From the NCBI RefSeq assembly GCF_000382325.1, contig NZ_KB908056.1, positions 1,092,224-1,156,223 of the forward strand: a stretch of 64,000 bases of DNA. Reading direction: 5' to 3'. Numbering within the stretch: position 1 is the stretch's first letter; each line of letters begins with the position of its first letter. The notes under the pieces were generated by a model. The model did not search any database. It was not told the DNA's origin and saw nothing but the letters and a program-made list of their open reading frames with translations. Source of the stretch: Woodsholea maritima DSM 17123. GTDB lineage: Bacteria > Pseudomonadota > Alphaproteobacteria > Caulobacterales > Maricaulaceae. Positions 17,061 to 26,161 of the stretch are shown here, in pieces. The translations under genes were made by a program, and so were the position numbers.

Positions 17061-18493
17061 CTGATGCGCTTCCGGCATATTCAATCGCTCCAGAACCAGA
17101 GCTAATTTTTCATGGTGGTCGGACGGACCGGCACCCTCTGCGCGGTCTCATAAATCACGGCCCCTTCAGTCTCAGGTTCGGGGCACCTTCGGTGGTTCGG
17201 TTCGCTGTTGTTGCTCCACAAGCCGACTTAGCGCGGATCGATGGGTTGGTCCGGGAACTGGGCTCACCGGCGAAGCCGAAAGAGGCGCCGGCCTATTATC
17301 CTGAGTATCCAGGCTTCGAAGAGCTCATGCGCACGCCGATTGCTGATGTTGATGACGCGATGCGTTTTGCGCTGCCCGATGAGTTGGATCAGCTTGCGGC
17401 TGCGCGCGATAAGATGGGCTTGGCGCGGGCTTTGTTGAACGAGGTGATCAAGCTCCGTGCAGATCGTCAAAGGTTTGATGTCGCGCTAGTTTACTTGCCA
17501 CGCGCTTGGAGCGATTGTTTTGAGGGTGAAAGCTTCAACCTTCATCACTTCATCAAAGCTTATTGCGCGCCGACCGGTATTCCGATCCAGATATTGAATC
17601 AGGAAAGCTTCGATCGATCGTGCAGGGCCAATGTGATGTGGGGTTTGTCTGTTGCGCTATTTGCCAAAGCCCGTGGCGAGCCTTGGAAACTGACGGGGCT
17701 TGATCCCCAGGAAGCCTTTATTGGCATCAGCTACGCGACACGCCGAAAAAATGACGGCAGCGGCCAAGAATACACGACCTGTTGCAGCCAGGTGTTTGAT
17801 CCTGATGGAACGGGATTTCAGTTTGTGGCCTACGATGCCAAGGAGTTCACTGAGGATCGCCGTCACAATCCGTATCTTTCGTATTTCGAGATGCAGTCGG
17901 TTCTGGCGAAGAGCCTGCATGTCTATCAATCGGGCCATGTCGGTCGGACGCCCAAGAAAATTACGATCCACAAAAACACCGAATTCAAAGAGGAGGAGAT
18001 TGAAGCGGCGCTCGATAGCTTCAATGAGGGTACGGAGGTCGAACTGGTGCAGATCGTCCAATCTACCGATTGGACGGGTTTACGATATACTCCTGGAAAG
18101 CCGGCACAGTACGGCAATCCTGCTGAGAAGCCCAAGCCCTACAATTACCCAGTCGAACGGGGCACTTACGTGCCAGTCTCGTCGTCTGAGGCCCTCGCTT
18201 GGTCGCAAGGTAGTGTTCTAGGCGTTCAACTGCAAAATTCACGCTACAACGTCTACAAGGAGGGTGCTCTCAAACCAACGCCGTCGCCACTCTTGCTGCG
18301 CCGCTTCTCTGGAGATGGCGGCTGGCATGAAACTGTCAGCGGTATCCTCGCGCTGACCAAAATGGATTGGAACAACAATACACTCTATAAGAAACTGCCG
18401 GTGACGATGGTGTATTCGGGCCGTTTCGCAGAGATCATTCAGCAAAACCCTGAGCTTGTCGACCAAGTGTTCGATTTCCGGTGCTTCATGTGA
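17057..18493 (+). CDS. short prokaryotic Argonaute (MID-PIWI)
   Basis: The 478-residue length and the start ([20 protein letters not shown]) are typical of short pAgos, which contain only MID and PIWI domains. A MID-like stretch and a PIWI-like stretch ([12 protein letters not shown], then [15 protein letters not shown] and [20 protein letters not shown]) follow in order. Short pAgos usually lack the catalytic tetrad and act as RNA-guided sensors; I did not verify each position. The 4-base overlap with the SIR2-APAZ gene shows they are made as a pair. Confidence 0.85.
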   Translation: MTDALPAYSIAPEPELIFHGGRTDRHPLRGLINHGPFSLRFGAPSVVRFAVVAPQADLARIDGLVRELGSPAKPKEAPAYYPEYPGFEELMRTPIADVDDAMRFALPDELDQLAAARDKMGLARALLNEVIKLRADRQRFDVALVYLPRAWSDCFEGESFNLHHFIKAYCAPTGIPIQILNQESFDRSCRANVMWGLSVALFAKARGEPWKLTGLDPQEAFIGISYATRRKNDGSGQEYTTCCSQVFDPDGTGFQFVAYDAKEFTEDRRHNPYLSYFEMQSVLAKSLHVYQSGHVGRTPKKITIHKNTEFKEEEIEAALDSFNEGTEVELVQIVQSTDWTGLRYTPGKPAQYGNPAEKPKPYNYPVERGTYVPVSSSEALAWSQGSVLGVQLQNSRYNVYKEGALKPTPSPLLLRRFSGDGGWHETVSGILALTKMDWNNNTLYKKLPVTMVYSGRFAEIIQQNPELVDQVFDFRCFM

Positions 18494-18572
18494 AGCCGTC
18501 AGATTTGGCGGTTAGTGCAATATTAGCTGTCAAATATGATGGCTAGCGCCCATAAGCAGCGCCTGCGAGCTC

Positions 18573-19898
18573 TCACTGCGTTAATGGTTTCGCTTCGATC
18601 AGCATGTCGTTGATTGCGCTCCGTCGTGTCTGTCGATCAAGCGTGTATGTGTTTCGCCTGAATTCCACCCCTTCGAGAAGCGCCTTCACGTAGCCCGACA
18701 CAGTGTCGGCGGCCATGATCAAGGTCGAGTCCAGCGTGTGGACGTACTTGCTCGTGACCGAGCCTTTGGCGTGCCCTATGAGCGCGGCAATGGTGATTTC
18801 GGTGAAGCCAAGATCGTTAGCGATGCTTGCGAAGCTGTGCCGCAGAACGTGGGGCGTCACATCCCAAAGCGGCGTGTCGGTGAAGAGCTTCTTCCAGCTC
18901 TGGGGGAAGTTTCCGACGGCGTTGTCCTCGCCCTGGCCGGGAAAGACGAACGTCCCATCCCGTTGAAGGCGGGCGGCTTCAAGATAATCGATGACCGGAA
19001 GACCGACGGGGCGAACAGATGCGCCTTCCTTGCTGTCCTTCATTCGAAGGCAGCTGCCCTCGATATCAACTTCACTCCACCGCAGACCGATGATTTCGCC
19101 ACGCCTGCAGCCGGTCAAAGCGATGAGGCGGAGGATCTCTGCGTGGATTCCATAATGGCTGTCATTCTGGACTTCCTTTAGGATGCCGCCCAGCGTCCGG
19201 TACTCGGCTTCGCTCAGGCGCCTGTCACGCACCTTGTATCGCGGCTTCTTCAGGCCGTGCGTCGGGTTCTGATCGATGATCCCCGCCTCGATCCCGTAGG
19301 TGAAGATGCCGCCGAGAAGGCCCATGGTGCGGATGGCCGTGCCGCGGCCGCCGCGCACGATCGCCTTGCCGCGCAGTTTCTCGGTTTTCATCACGACACG
19401 CGTCTTCCCGGCAATGATATCCTTCATGAGGTTGTTCATGTCGGGCTTTGTGATGTCCTTTATCCTCCGCGTACCGAGCAAAGGGATGATGTGCCGGCGG
19501 ATACGGCCGACATCGGTCGCGACCGTGGTGGCCTTCTTGGGGCGGCCACCTTTCCCGAGAACGAGACCTGCTTCCATATCGGCGATGTACTGCTCGCACA
19601 GTTCCCGAACGGTCACCGCGCGACGCTCTTCCTCCCGCTCGGCTGCGGGATCATCGCCCTGGGCGACGTCACCCAATCGGACTTTCGCCTCGCGGCGGGC
19701 AGTTTCCGGGGTCCACACTCCGTGCAACCCGATCGCATAGCGGCGTGACCGTCCTCGAGCGCGATACTGAATGACGTAGCTTCGCTTGCCTGACGGAAAG
19801 ACCCGAAGTCCAAAGCCGGGCAGTTCATCGTCCCAGATGATGTAGTCCTTGGTCTGCGGCTCGGCGCCGTCTACGGTTCGTTTCGTGATCTTCGCCAT
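18573..19898 (-). CDS. tyrosine recombinase/integrase of the left ICE
   Basis: The start at 19898 (MAKITKRTVDGAEPQ) begins the DUF4102-type arm-binding domain of P4-like integrases; the upstream extension is rejected. The C-terminal catalytic domain has the expected residues: Arg in TGCRRGEIIGLRW, HVLRHSFAS, GHAKGS and the tyrosine in SKYVHTLD. It is complete at 441 residues. It lies at the element's right border, facing away from the tRNA-Arg 3'-end repeat at 20079, as expected for an integrase that uses that tRNA as attB. It most likely moves the ICE that occupies 1-20 kb. Confidence 0.9.
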   Translation of the reverse strand: MAKITKRTVDGAEPQTKDYIIWDDELPGFGLRVFPSGKRSYVIQYRARGRSRRYAIGLHGVWTPETARREAKVRLGDVAQGDDPAAEREEERRAVTVRELCEQYIADMEAGLVLGKGGRPKKATTVATDVGRIRRHIIPLLGTRRIKDITKPDMNNLMKDIIAGKTRVVMKTEKLRGKAIVRGGRGTAIRTMGLLGGIFTYGIEAGIIDQNPTHGLKKPRYKVRDRRLSEAEYRTLGGILKEVQNDSHYGIHAEILRLIALTGCRRGEIIGLRWSEVDIEGSCLRMKDSKEGASVRPVGLPVIDYLEAARLQRDGTFVFPGQGEDNAVGNFPQSWKKLFTDTPLWDVTPHVLRHSFASIANDLGFTEITIAALIGHAKGSVTSKYVHTLDSTLIMAADTVSGYVKALLEGVEFRRNTYTLDRQTRRSAINDMLIEAKPLTQ

Positions 19899-20078
19899 CG
19901 TCTCGGTCCCTGTCGGACCCGGATTTCGCGTAAGCACCACGTAAGCACTTGGGAGCAAATTCCGGGGTTGTCGCGGGATAGAGTCTTCGGAGCGTCGATT
20001 TAGAAAGTCTATGAAAAACAATGTTTTATCGTGCTCTGGCGTACCCTATCGTGCAATTCGGATAGGCTCTTAAACCAG

Positions 20079-20126
20079 CTCCGAAGGCAAAGGTCTCAGG
20101 TTCGAATCCTGATGGGTGCGCCATTT
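20079..20126 (+). repeat. att site: tRNA-Arg(CCG) 3'-end copy, border of the left ICE
   Basis: This 48-bp sequence is identical to 26191-26238. It reads as a tRNA 3' half: anticodon loop CTCCGAA (anticodon CCG, Arg), T-arm CAGGTTCGAATCCTG, acceptor TGGGTGC, G and CCA. No 5' tRNA half precedes it, so it is an integration scar and not a functional tRNA gene. The intact tRNA should lie beyond the left end of the ICE, outside the window. Confidence 0.85.
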
Positions 20127-20246
20127 AAACTCCCTTGAACATTGAAGAAATTCCTGTGGCCTCCGAAGTGCTTTTTGGCTCACTTCGAGAAATCCCAATC
20201 ATATCCCAATCCCGTCTGAGCGTCGCTCTATCCAGTTTTGCATGGC

Positions 20247-20522
20247 TTAGCCTCTCATGGCGCGGACTTCTGCGGGGTTGAAGTGGGCTGAATTCTGCAT
20301 CCACTGATCAACTTCGCTCAGCTTGAACCTGAGAAAGCGTTCCTTTCCGTAGGTGGGGAAGGGCATCTTGCCGTGTTGTCTCCATTTTCTAAGGGTGGCC
20401 AGAGTAACCCCGATGAAGTCTGCGACCTGGTTCATATCAACATAGCGTTCCAGACCCGCGCCCGCCTCTGAGTGAAAGACGGGCCTGGGGGTACGGGGTA
20501 AAGAGGCTTCCTTGTTTATCAT
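20247..20522 (-). CDS. AlpA/excisionase-like helix-turn-helix protein
   Basis: The 91-residue product has a winged-helix excisionase-type domain: YVDMNQVADFIGVTLATLRK, WRQHGKMPFP and RFLRFKLSEVDQWM. AlpA-type proteins activate or direct excision of integrated elements. It lies at the left end of the second element, far from that element's integrase at the right end. It is probably the recombination directionality factor or a repressor-type switch. Confidence 0.7.
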   Translation of the reverse strand: MINKEASLPRTPRPVFHSEAGAGLERYVDMNQVADFIGVTLATLRKWRQHGKMPFPTYGKERFLRFKLSEVDQWMQNSAHFNPAEVRAMRG

Positions 20523-20533
20523 TGATCAGCCTC

Positions 20534-20905
20534 TCACAAATTTCCGTCAAAATTTTCTTCCGGTAAATCTGTGGGCGTCCGGCCTTTGGCCCAGCCGTCT
20601 TCTACTCTGAGGTTGGCCGCGCTGAGGTTGAGCCGGTTCTGATCGCGATAGCGCACACGCTCGCCTTGGCCAGCTCCGGTGACCAAGCGGGCTATGGAAA
20701 CATTCTGGCCCAGGTGGGTTCGATCCGCCGTGTTCACATAGGCATTGCCGCTCGCCCAAGACAGGTACCAGCTTCCGTTGAAGCCCTTCTCGATCAAGCT
20801 GTGGTAATCATCTCTGTCGATGGTGGCGTATTGGCTGCCTGAATTACTCAGCGGTACGCCATAGGTCTGTGCGTCAATAATAAAAGGTTGGGGTGTTTTC
20901 TTCAT
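20534..20905 (-). CDS. phage-type HNH/AP2-like protein
   Basis: The 123-residue product has ATIDRDDYHSLIEKGFNGSW, WASGNAYVNT and VRYRDQNRLNLSAANLRV. The last piece resembles the conserved 'D-N-R-x-x-N-L-R' end of HNH homing-type and AP2-associated phage proteins. The catalytic HNH histidines are not obvious, so nuclease activity is doubtful. It is 11 bases upstream of the AlpA-like gene on the same strand, so the two are probably co-transcribed. Confidence 0.45.
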   Translation of the reverse strand: MKKTPQPFIIDAQTYGVPLSNSGSQYATIDRDDYHSLIEKGFNGSWYLSWASGNAYVNTADRTHLGQNVSIARLVTGAGQGERVRYRDQNRLNLSAANLRVEDGWAKGRTPTDLPEENFDGNL

Positions 20906-21204
20906 GGTCTCTATTCATGGTGAAACCGCTCGCAAACCTGGGGCCTGCGGGCGTGTGTATTGTTAAGGGATGTTTGAAATGAGGGGGTGGCCTTACCCTT
21001 GATGGTGGGGCTTGGCGGGAGGCTTTATGGCCTTAGACGTTTTGGGCGCATCCCCGGTTGTTTGGGGGCGGCGGTCTGGATTGGCCTTGTATTAAAGGCG
21101 ATCTCAGCCGTTTCGTCGTTACGAAGGCCATTTTCGGACACTTCAGTCTCTTTGGTCGTCCGTTTGGACGCCTAAGCCTCCAAAGTCATGCTTTAATTGA
21201 ACAA
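20906..21204. other. 299-bp region without a supported gene
   Basis: GC-rich and G-rich on the plus strand. No open frame with a ribosome binding site is visible. It probably holds the promoter for the HNH-like and AlpA-like genes. Confidence 0.3.
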
Positions 21205-21948
21205 TTAGAACCCGTACTCGTCCTTGACCCAAGGCACACCAAGGCGTTCCAAAGTCCCCTTCAGCGTCAATCCAAGGCTCTCGCGTTGGTCTTTATCCAG
21301 CTCAGGTGCAATGGCTTGGATTTGGTTGGCATGGTGTTGGGCTTTATTCGCCAAAGTTTTCTGATGGTGATCTTGCAATCCACCGGCTCCATTCTCAGGT
21401 TCACTATTCTTCTTACGCATGGCCGCAGCAACACTGGGGAAGTCCTGTCTCATCCAATCATTGAGCGTGGACTTCTTCAGGCCCGGGAGCTCCTTGGCAA
21501 TCTCACGGTAAGACTTCAGTCCACTCTTGCCTTTGCGGTGTCGCTTCGCTTTCACATAGGCTCTGAAGACCTCCCGTCTCTCCTTAGCGGACAAGGCTAG
21601 CCGCGTTTCCCAATTGGCTTCTCCCGAGGCCAGCTTAGCTTCTTGAGGTGTTTTGACATGGCTGAGGACTTCAACAAGGGTTCGGGTAATCCCGGCCTTG
21701 GACAGCGCCAAGTATCTATGGTGTCCATCGATCAAGACGAAAGCCTTGGACAGCTTAGCCACTTTCAGCGGGGCAAAGGGACTACCGCGGCCTTTGTTAA
21801 AGGCGTGGGTATTTGCAACCTCGGTCAGCCTATCGACTTGTCCGGGGTGGATTTGTTGGCGACAGGCTAGCTCAAAGTCCACTGCAATTTCATTGAGCCC
21901 GAGTTCATCCGGGCCTTCATTGAACCGGGTTTCATTACAGGGTGTCAT
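21205..21948 (-). CDS. ParB/sulfiredoxin-fold protein
   Basis: The ATG at 21948 follows AAAGGAG; an earlier in-frame ATG at 21969 lies on the Shine-Dalgarno itself. The 247-residue product has a ParB-like nuclease domain: QIHPGQVDRLTEV, SPFAPLKVAKL and VLIDGHHRYLALSKAGI. A helical region SYREIAKELPGLKKSTLNDW then resembles a helix-turn-helix. Single ParB-like proteins of this kind occur in prophages and small elements as regulators or partition-like proteins. No ParA partner is present. Confidence 0.65.
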   Translation of the reverse strand: MTPCNETRFNEGPDELGLNEIAVDFELACRQQIHPGQVDRLTEVANTHAFNKGRGSPFAPLKVAKLSKAFVLIDGHHRYLALSKAGITRTLVEVLSHVKTPQEAKLASGEANWETRLALSAKERREVFRAYVKAKRHRKGKSGLKSYREIAKELPGLKKSTLNDWMRQDFPSVAAAMRKKNSEPENGAGGLQDHHQKTLANKAQHHANQIQAIAPELDKDQRESLGLTLKGTLERLGVPWVKDEYGF

Positions 21949-22331
21949 CTCACAATACTCTCCTTTCATTGTGGGTTTCGTCTTTGCTCATGGCTTGCTT
22001 TGATCGGCGCATGAGCGGGGTGCATCATACACACCAACGCTCGCCCATGGTCATCCATGGGTTGTCATCGGCGTTATGGGTGTGTATGAATGGTGTTGTT
22101 AAAGGGCCTATCAATCGGCCCCTCAGAGATCACGTTACATCGCATAGCCCCTGAGGGCTCTGTGGTGTTTTCCTGTGCGAATTAAGTGCTTAGGCTAGGT
22201 CTGCCTGTGTCGACCCCACAGCGCTTATCAGCGAGCGCTCACGGGGCGTCTTCGGATATCCCATCGACAGCTTTCCATCCTGTGGGTATCCCTTGGCGAC
22301 CATCGAGGCCAAAGATAACCGGGGACGGCTC

Positions 22332-22346
22332 TCTTCCCATATACGG
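22332..22346 (+). repeat. 15-bp direct repeat, copy 1
   Basis: TCTTCCCATATACGG, identical to 22622-22636. A third, imperfect relative (CTCTCCATATAGTGCGG) lies at about 23230-23250. Confidence 0.5.
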
Positions 22347-22621
22347 GCCTTTTTGGCTATGCGTGCCTGCATAATTCCCTAGAATCTCCGGTCAGGCTTA
22401 AGGATTCCACAGGCCCAAAGACCCCTACCGGCCTCTGTGGCTTTCCATCGCCTCTGAAGCCTCCTTCACTCTTGCTCACTGTGTGTGTCAAACGGGCCTG
22501 TGATCGACGGTCACAATTGCCGTCCAACGGTCACACTTTGGCTGTCTCTTGTCTCTGCAGATTGGTTCGTGAAGTCCTGGCAAAGAGCGGGTCAGGAGCG
22601 GGCTTTCGATGGGGGTGTGTT

Positions 22622-22636
22622 TCTTCCCATATACGG
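22622..22636 (+). repeat. 15-bp direct repeat, copy 2
   Basis: TCTTCCCATATACGG, identical to 22332-22346. The spacing of 290 bases and the non-coding context suggest a binding or promoter site. Confidence 0.5.
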
Positions 22637-23272
22637 CGGGTCTTGATTTTGTCTTTAATTATGGATAGTTAGCAAATGCCAACGAACTGCCCTTCCCAAG
22701 GCCCCCAAAGTTGGCTTAAGTCCAACCATTCAAACGATAATTATCGCTCAATAACCGCTATCACTGATCATCGTAAATGGGGCCGCTATCGCAGATCAAA
22801 GGCCCGCACAAGGCCTCTTTGGGGAGCCCGATAGAGCCCACAGCTTGTCGCTGAGAGATGGTGCTATCGATCATCGCTAACGGCCTAGGGTCAACCCTCG
22901 GCCTGAGGGGGCCATACAGCGCCCAAAGCCTGCCTCCGCCTTCCAAGACCTGTCCGCAAGAGCGTGGGCACAAGGGGCGGCGATAGTGCCACCCCAAGCG
23001 CTCAAAAGAGGAAGAAGATTATGATGGATGTCTATCTTCTTCTTCGTCTTGTCGAAGTGTTGTGTCTCATGGTGATCGCGTATGATCACCTAAGTCGCCA
23101 CCTGGACAAGTAACGAAGCGGGTGGGTCTTGTTAGCCGCAAGGTCCACCTGCCTTAAGACTTAGCATAGAAACCTATCAGCATCTATAGTGTCCATAGAA
23201 TCTATAGTATCTTATGTGTGACCGGGGGTCTCCCCTCTCCATATAGTGCGGGTTTTGGATTCCCCAGACAAT

Positions 23273-23656
23273 TCAGCCCCTTAGCAATCCGCCGAATCTG
23301 GGCATTTTCGGGGGCTTACCCTTGAAGCCGAACGCATTCAATTGGTTCTTAATGTGTTGTTTTAATTCAGCTTCCATCGCCTTAGCTTTGGCTTTCTTCA
23401 CGGCCTTGTCCTGATCGAGCGCCATCTGCTCAACCCAGTAGCCCACAGCCCCAGCTACTGCGTCCAGGCGGTCATCGTGGACCAAGGCTGCTGAGGAAGA
23501 CAGCGCTTGTCGGGAGGGCTGTGCGTTATTCCCGTCAACAAACGAGTGATTGCGACAGATCCCTTCAGCGTAAAGGCTCGCCAGGGCGCAAAGACCACCT
23601 TCGCCATACTGAAGGCCTTCTCTGGGCGCATCAAGGCTGATCAAAGTCGTTCGCAA
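23273..23656 (-). pseudogene. chimera of Doc toxin fragment and phage terminase C-terminus
   Basis: The first 45 residues match a Doc/Fic-type toxin piece: LCALASLYAEGICRNHSFVD followed by GN, but the GNKR continuation is lost. After a short junction the rest matches the C-terminus of phage large terminases: LVHDDRLDAVAGAVGYWVEQ, then a Lys/Ala-rich helix and PRFGGLLRG. This looks like a deletion joining two genes. Neither part should work by itself. It indicates that the second element derives partly from a prophage. Confidence 0.6.
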
Positions 23657-23870
23657 ATATCTTCGACGTTAGAGCGATCTAGCCCATCGAGATTTAAAAT
23701 CTCGCTCGGTGAGAGGTTTCAACATGGGGGCTTAGGCCGACACCAAAAAAACGTCGTCTCACTTGTTCGTCAATATATTGAAGACTTTGAGGAATTTGGC
23801 TTGGTCGCTTTTAAAGCGCTGCCAAGACCGAAGGGAAAGCACGGCGGAGATAGGACGCAGATTGCCTGCC

Positions 23871-24290
23871 TCACAGAGCCCCGCTAGTCCCTTTGCTTTT
23901 CATGGCGACCAATAAACGATGGACCAGTGCCCACCCTTCTTTGGTGAGCTTACAGCGCTTCTTGCGCGTATCGTCTTTATCACGGACCAACACAATGAGC
24001 CTCAGAGGCGGAAAAGCTCCTCTGGGTCTTTTCGTCCCGTTGCTTCTATTGGCTTTGCGTCGATACCCCAAATTGCTCATGATGGTAGACATGTGCGCAG
24101 TGGTGGTCCCTGTGTTCTTTGCGACTTCGCTAAGATAAGGGTGCCGTCTATGGATCAGCTCCGCCTCAGCCAGGGTGAGCAAGACCATGAGATAAGAGGC
24201 GGGAAAGGCCTTCTCTACGGCCATAATCTCTCTGATCGCTGAGCGCAAAGACCCAAGGTGTCCTAAGCTTGATATTTCGGGTGTTGTCAT
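23871..24290 (-). CDS. MarR-like winged-helix protein
   Basis: From the ATG at 24290 the product is 139 residues. It has helical starts (AFPASYLMVLLTLAEAELI), a recognition-type helix (YLSEVAKNTGTTTAHMSTIM), a basic wing (RRKANRSNGTKRPRG) and a C-terminal KLTKEGWALVHRLLVAM typical of MarR regulators. A TTG start at 24326 is possible; neither start has a good Shine-Dalgarno. Probably a regulator of the small element. Confidence 0.5.
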   Translation of the reverse strand: MTTPEISSLGHLGSLRSAIREIMAVEKAFPASYLMVLLTLAEAELIHRRHPYLSEVAKNTGTTTAHMSTIMSNLGYRRKANRSNGTKRPRGAFPPLRLIVLVRDKDDTRKKRCKLTKEGWALVHRLLVAMKSKGTSGAL

Positions 24291-24389
24291 TACGATGGTC
24301 TGTGCTTGTGATAGCCACACACACAAGAAAGGCCAGGGCTTTGTTTCTCAGGCGCGGCCCCGGCCCTCTTTAAGGTCTATCCGATTGCG

Positions 24390-24602
24390 TTACTTGGTGA
24401 TGATGGCTAGGAATGGGCCAACGCGCACGTCCCTAGATTTTTCTTCATCCAGTGTCTCGATAAGCTTGTGGGGCTTCGGTTCGTCATACCGGGGCTCCCA
24501 TAAGACCACGAATTTATCGGGGACGGTGGGCTGTGAATAAGCAAAGACGCAGCCTCTACCGTTAAGCTCAAATTTGCCGAAAGGCGTTCCAAAGATTAGC
24601 AT
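24390..24602 (-). CDS. small hypothetical protein
   Basis: 70 residues, start at 24602 preceded by AAAGGA at good spacing. Beta-rich start (MLIFGTPFGKFELNGRG), then FVVLWEPRYDEPKPHKLIET. I do not recognise it. It lies between the integrase and the MarR-like gene on the same strand. Confidence 0.45.
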   Translation of the reverse strand: MLIFGTPFGKFELNGRGCVFAYSQPTVPDKFVVLWEPRYDEPKPHKLIETLDEEKSRDVRVGPFLAIITK

Positions 24603-24725
24603 GTTCTTGTCCTTTGATTGATCGATAGTGTTTAAGTTGGTGGTCAGTCTTTGTATCTGTCAGGTTGTCTCCTTTATTCTGTTGATTGCCTCAGTGGGAC
24701 CGGCGGCTCTTTGGTCCCTTGCGGC

Positions 24726-26030
24726 TTAACTTTGGCCTCTGAGGGGAACGACATTGCTCTCTTTGGTGTTTTCATTGTGGACGATATTTAAGAGCCACTG
24801 TCCCCAAGCTTCTAAGGCTTGTCTTTTCTGGGGCAGGTAGTCGTTCTTGTCATATGTGCGCGTTAGCTTGTTCCCCACTGCGTGGTTCAATACGGCTTCG
24901 CCAATATCGAAGGGCATGGCGATCTTCTCTGGGTGGGTTATGGTTGTCCGGCCTGTGCGCCTTAGATCGTGTACAGTTAGGCCGATGATCCCGAGGGCTT
25001 CGCAGTCCCGCGCAAAGGCCCGGGTGAGGGCGTCGCGTCTGATCGTGCCTCCAAAGCGTCCTTGGAAAGGTCCGATGCTGAGCTTCCCGGTTTTGTCTCT
25101 GGCCTCTGTGAGGATCTTCACAGCGGCTTTTGAGAGAGGGACGACTGCACTGCGTCTTTCTTTCTTGCGTTCGCGGGCGATGTTCCAGGTCGTCTCGGTT
25201 AGGTCGATCTCATCCCAACACATTCCAGCCACCTCATCTCCGCGTTGAAGGGTTAGGGCTGCAATCTGTAAGGCTGAGGCGCTGGGCCATCCTTGCTGCC
25301 TGCCTTTGTTCTTTCGGTGTTCCCAGTGGAGCCAGAGCTTACGAAGTTCTTCATCGGTTGCTATGCGCTCGCGGCTCTCTTCTTTATATTTCTTGATGTC
25401 TCTAGCTTTGTTGGTCTCGATCCATTCTCTTTCCACCCCGTGGTTCAGGACTTGGCGTATGTATTTCAGGCAATCATTGGCTGCTGCATTCCCGTTCTTA
25501 CCCTGGGTGCTTGCGCTGCGTCTGATGGCTTCGAGGGCTTCGGTGACCGTCGAGCGTTTAATGTCTTCGACAGCTATCTTTCCAAGATTTGGGAGGATGT
25601 TCTTCGAGAGGTGTTGCTTCTCCTTGGCTAAGGTGCTCAGGGCTTTCTCACGGCGCTGCTCAGAATAAGTTAAATAGGCTTCTGCAAGCGCCTCAAAGCT
25701 TCTCGCTCTCTTTATCTCGCCTTGGGTCTTTTGATTCCGGCGTTCTTGAACGGGGTCCATGCCTTCGCTTTGAACCTCTGAGCGCTTACGTGCCGCGAGT
25801 TGTCGCGCTTCGAGCGGGATTAAGCCGGGGTATTCGCCAAGGACGGCTTCTGAGTTCTTACCGTCGCGGGTTACATATCGCACGCCGAAGGTCTTCTTAC
25901 CGCTTGGTCGCACCATGAGATAGAAGCCTGATTGGTCGGCATCGTTAATCCGGTACTGCTTGTCTTCTGGCTTGGCCTCCTCGACAGCGCGGTTTGTCAG
26001 TCTAATTTTTCGCGTGGCCGTCCGGGGCAT
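24726..26030 (-). CDS. tyrosine recombinase/integrase of the second element
   Basis: 434 residues, complete. N-terminal DUF4102-type domain (QSGFYLMVRPSGKKTFGVRY, LGEYPGLIPLEARQLA), SAM-like core-binding domain, and a catalytic domain with Arg in LQRGDEVAGM, HDLRRTGRTT, LNHAVGNKLTRTYDKND (His/Asn and the tyrosine). It lies 160 bases from the att repeat at 26191, in the same orientation as the left ICE's integrase to its own att. The two integrases are clearly different proteins yet use the same tRNA-derived site. Confidence 0.9.
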   Translation of the reverse strand: MPRTATRKIRLTNRAVEEAKPEDKQYRINDADQSGFYLMVRPSGKKTFGVRYVTRDGKNSEAVLGEYPGLIPLEARQLAARKRSEVQSEGMDPVQERRNQKTQGEIKRARSFEALAEAYLTYSEQRREKALSTLAKEKQHLSKNILPNLGKIAVEDIKRSTVTEALEAIRRSASTQGKNGNAAANDCLKYIRQVLNHGVEREWIETNKARDIKKYKEESRERIATDEELRKLWLHWEHRKNKGRQQGWPSASALQIAALTLQRGDEVAGMCWDEIDLTETTWNIARERKKERRSAVVPLSKAAVKILTEARDKTGKLSIGPFQGRFGGTIRRDALTRAFARDCEALGIIGLTVHDLRRTGRTTITHPEKIAMPFDIGEAVLNHAVGNKLTRTYDKNDYLPQKRQALEAWGQWLLNIVHNENTKESNVVPLRGQS

Positions 26031-26161
26031 TTGTCACAGAATCCCAATCATATCCCAATCAATATGTCCCAAACAGTATCATTAAATCCCAATTGGTATC
26101 AAGAGTGGTGTTCTGCAATTTGTTTTAAAGTATTGAAATAAAGCAAAAAAACAACGGATCG

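Larger units (their letters stand above)
21970..23272. other. 1.3-kb non-coding region with short repeats
   Basis: No convincing gene on either strand. The region has an exact 15-bp direct repeat (see separate entries) and three similar stretches at about 22755-22880 built on GCTATC followed within a few bases by GATCA. Near 23180-23215 is an AT-rich patch with TCTATAGT twice. The pattern would fit a replication origin, regulatory region or packaging site of the small element, but none is demonstrated. Confidence 0.3.

Noticed and set aside
20079..20126. Functional tRNA-Arg gene
   Set aside because: Only the 3' half from the anticodon loop is present; the D-arm and 5' acceptor strand are missing. 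The same holds for 26191-26238.
22755..22880. Iterons of a plasmid-type replication origin
   Set aside because: The GCTATC-GATCA stretches are only three, unequal in length and spacing, and no Rep gene is nearby; kept only as a remark on the non-coding region.
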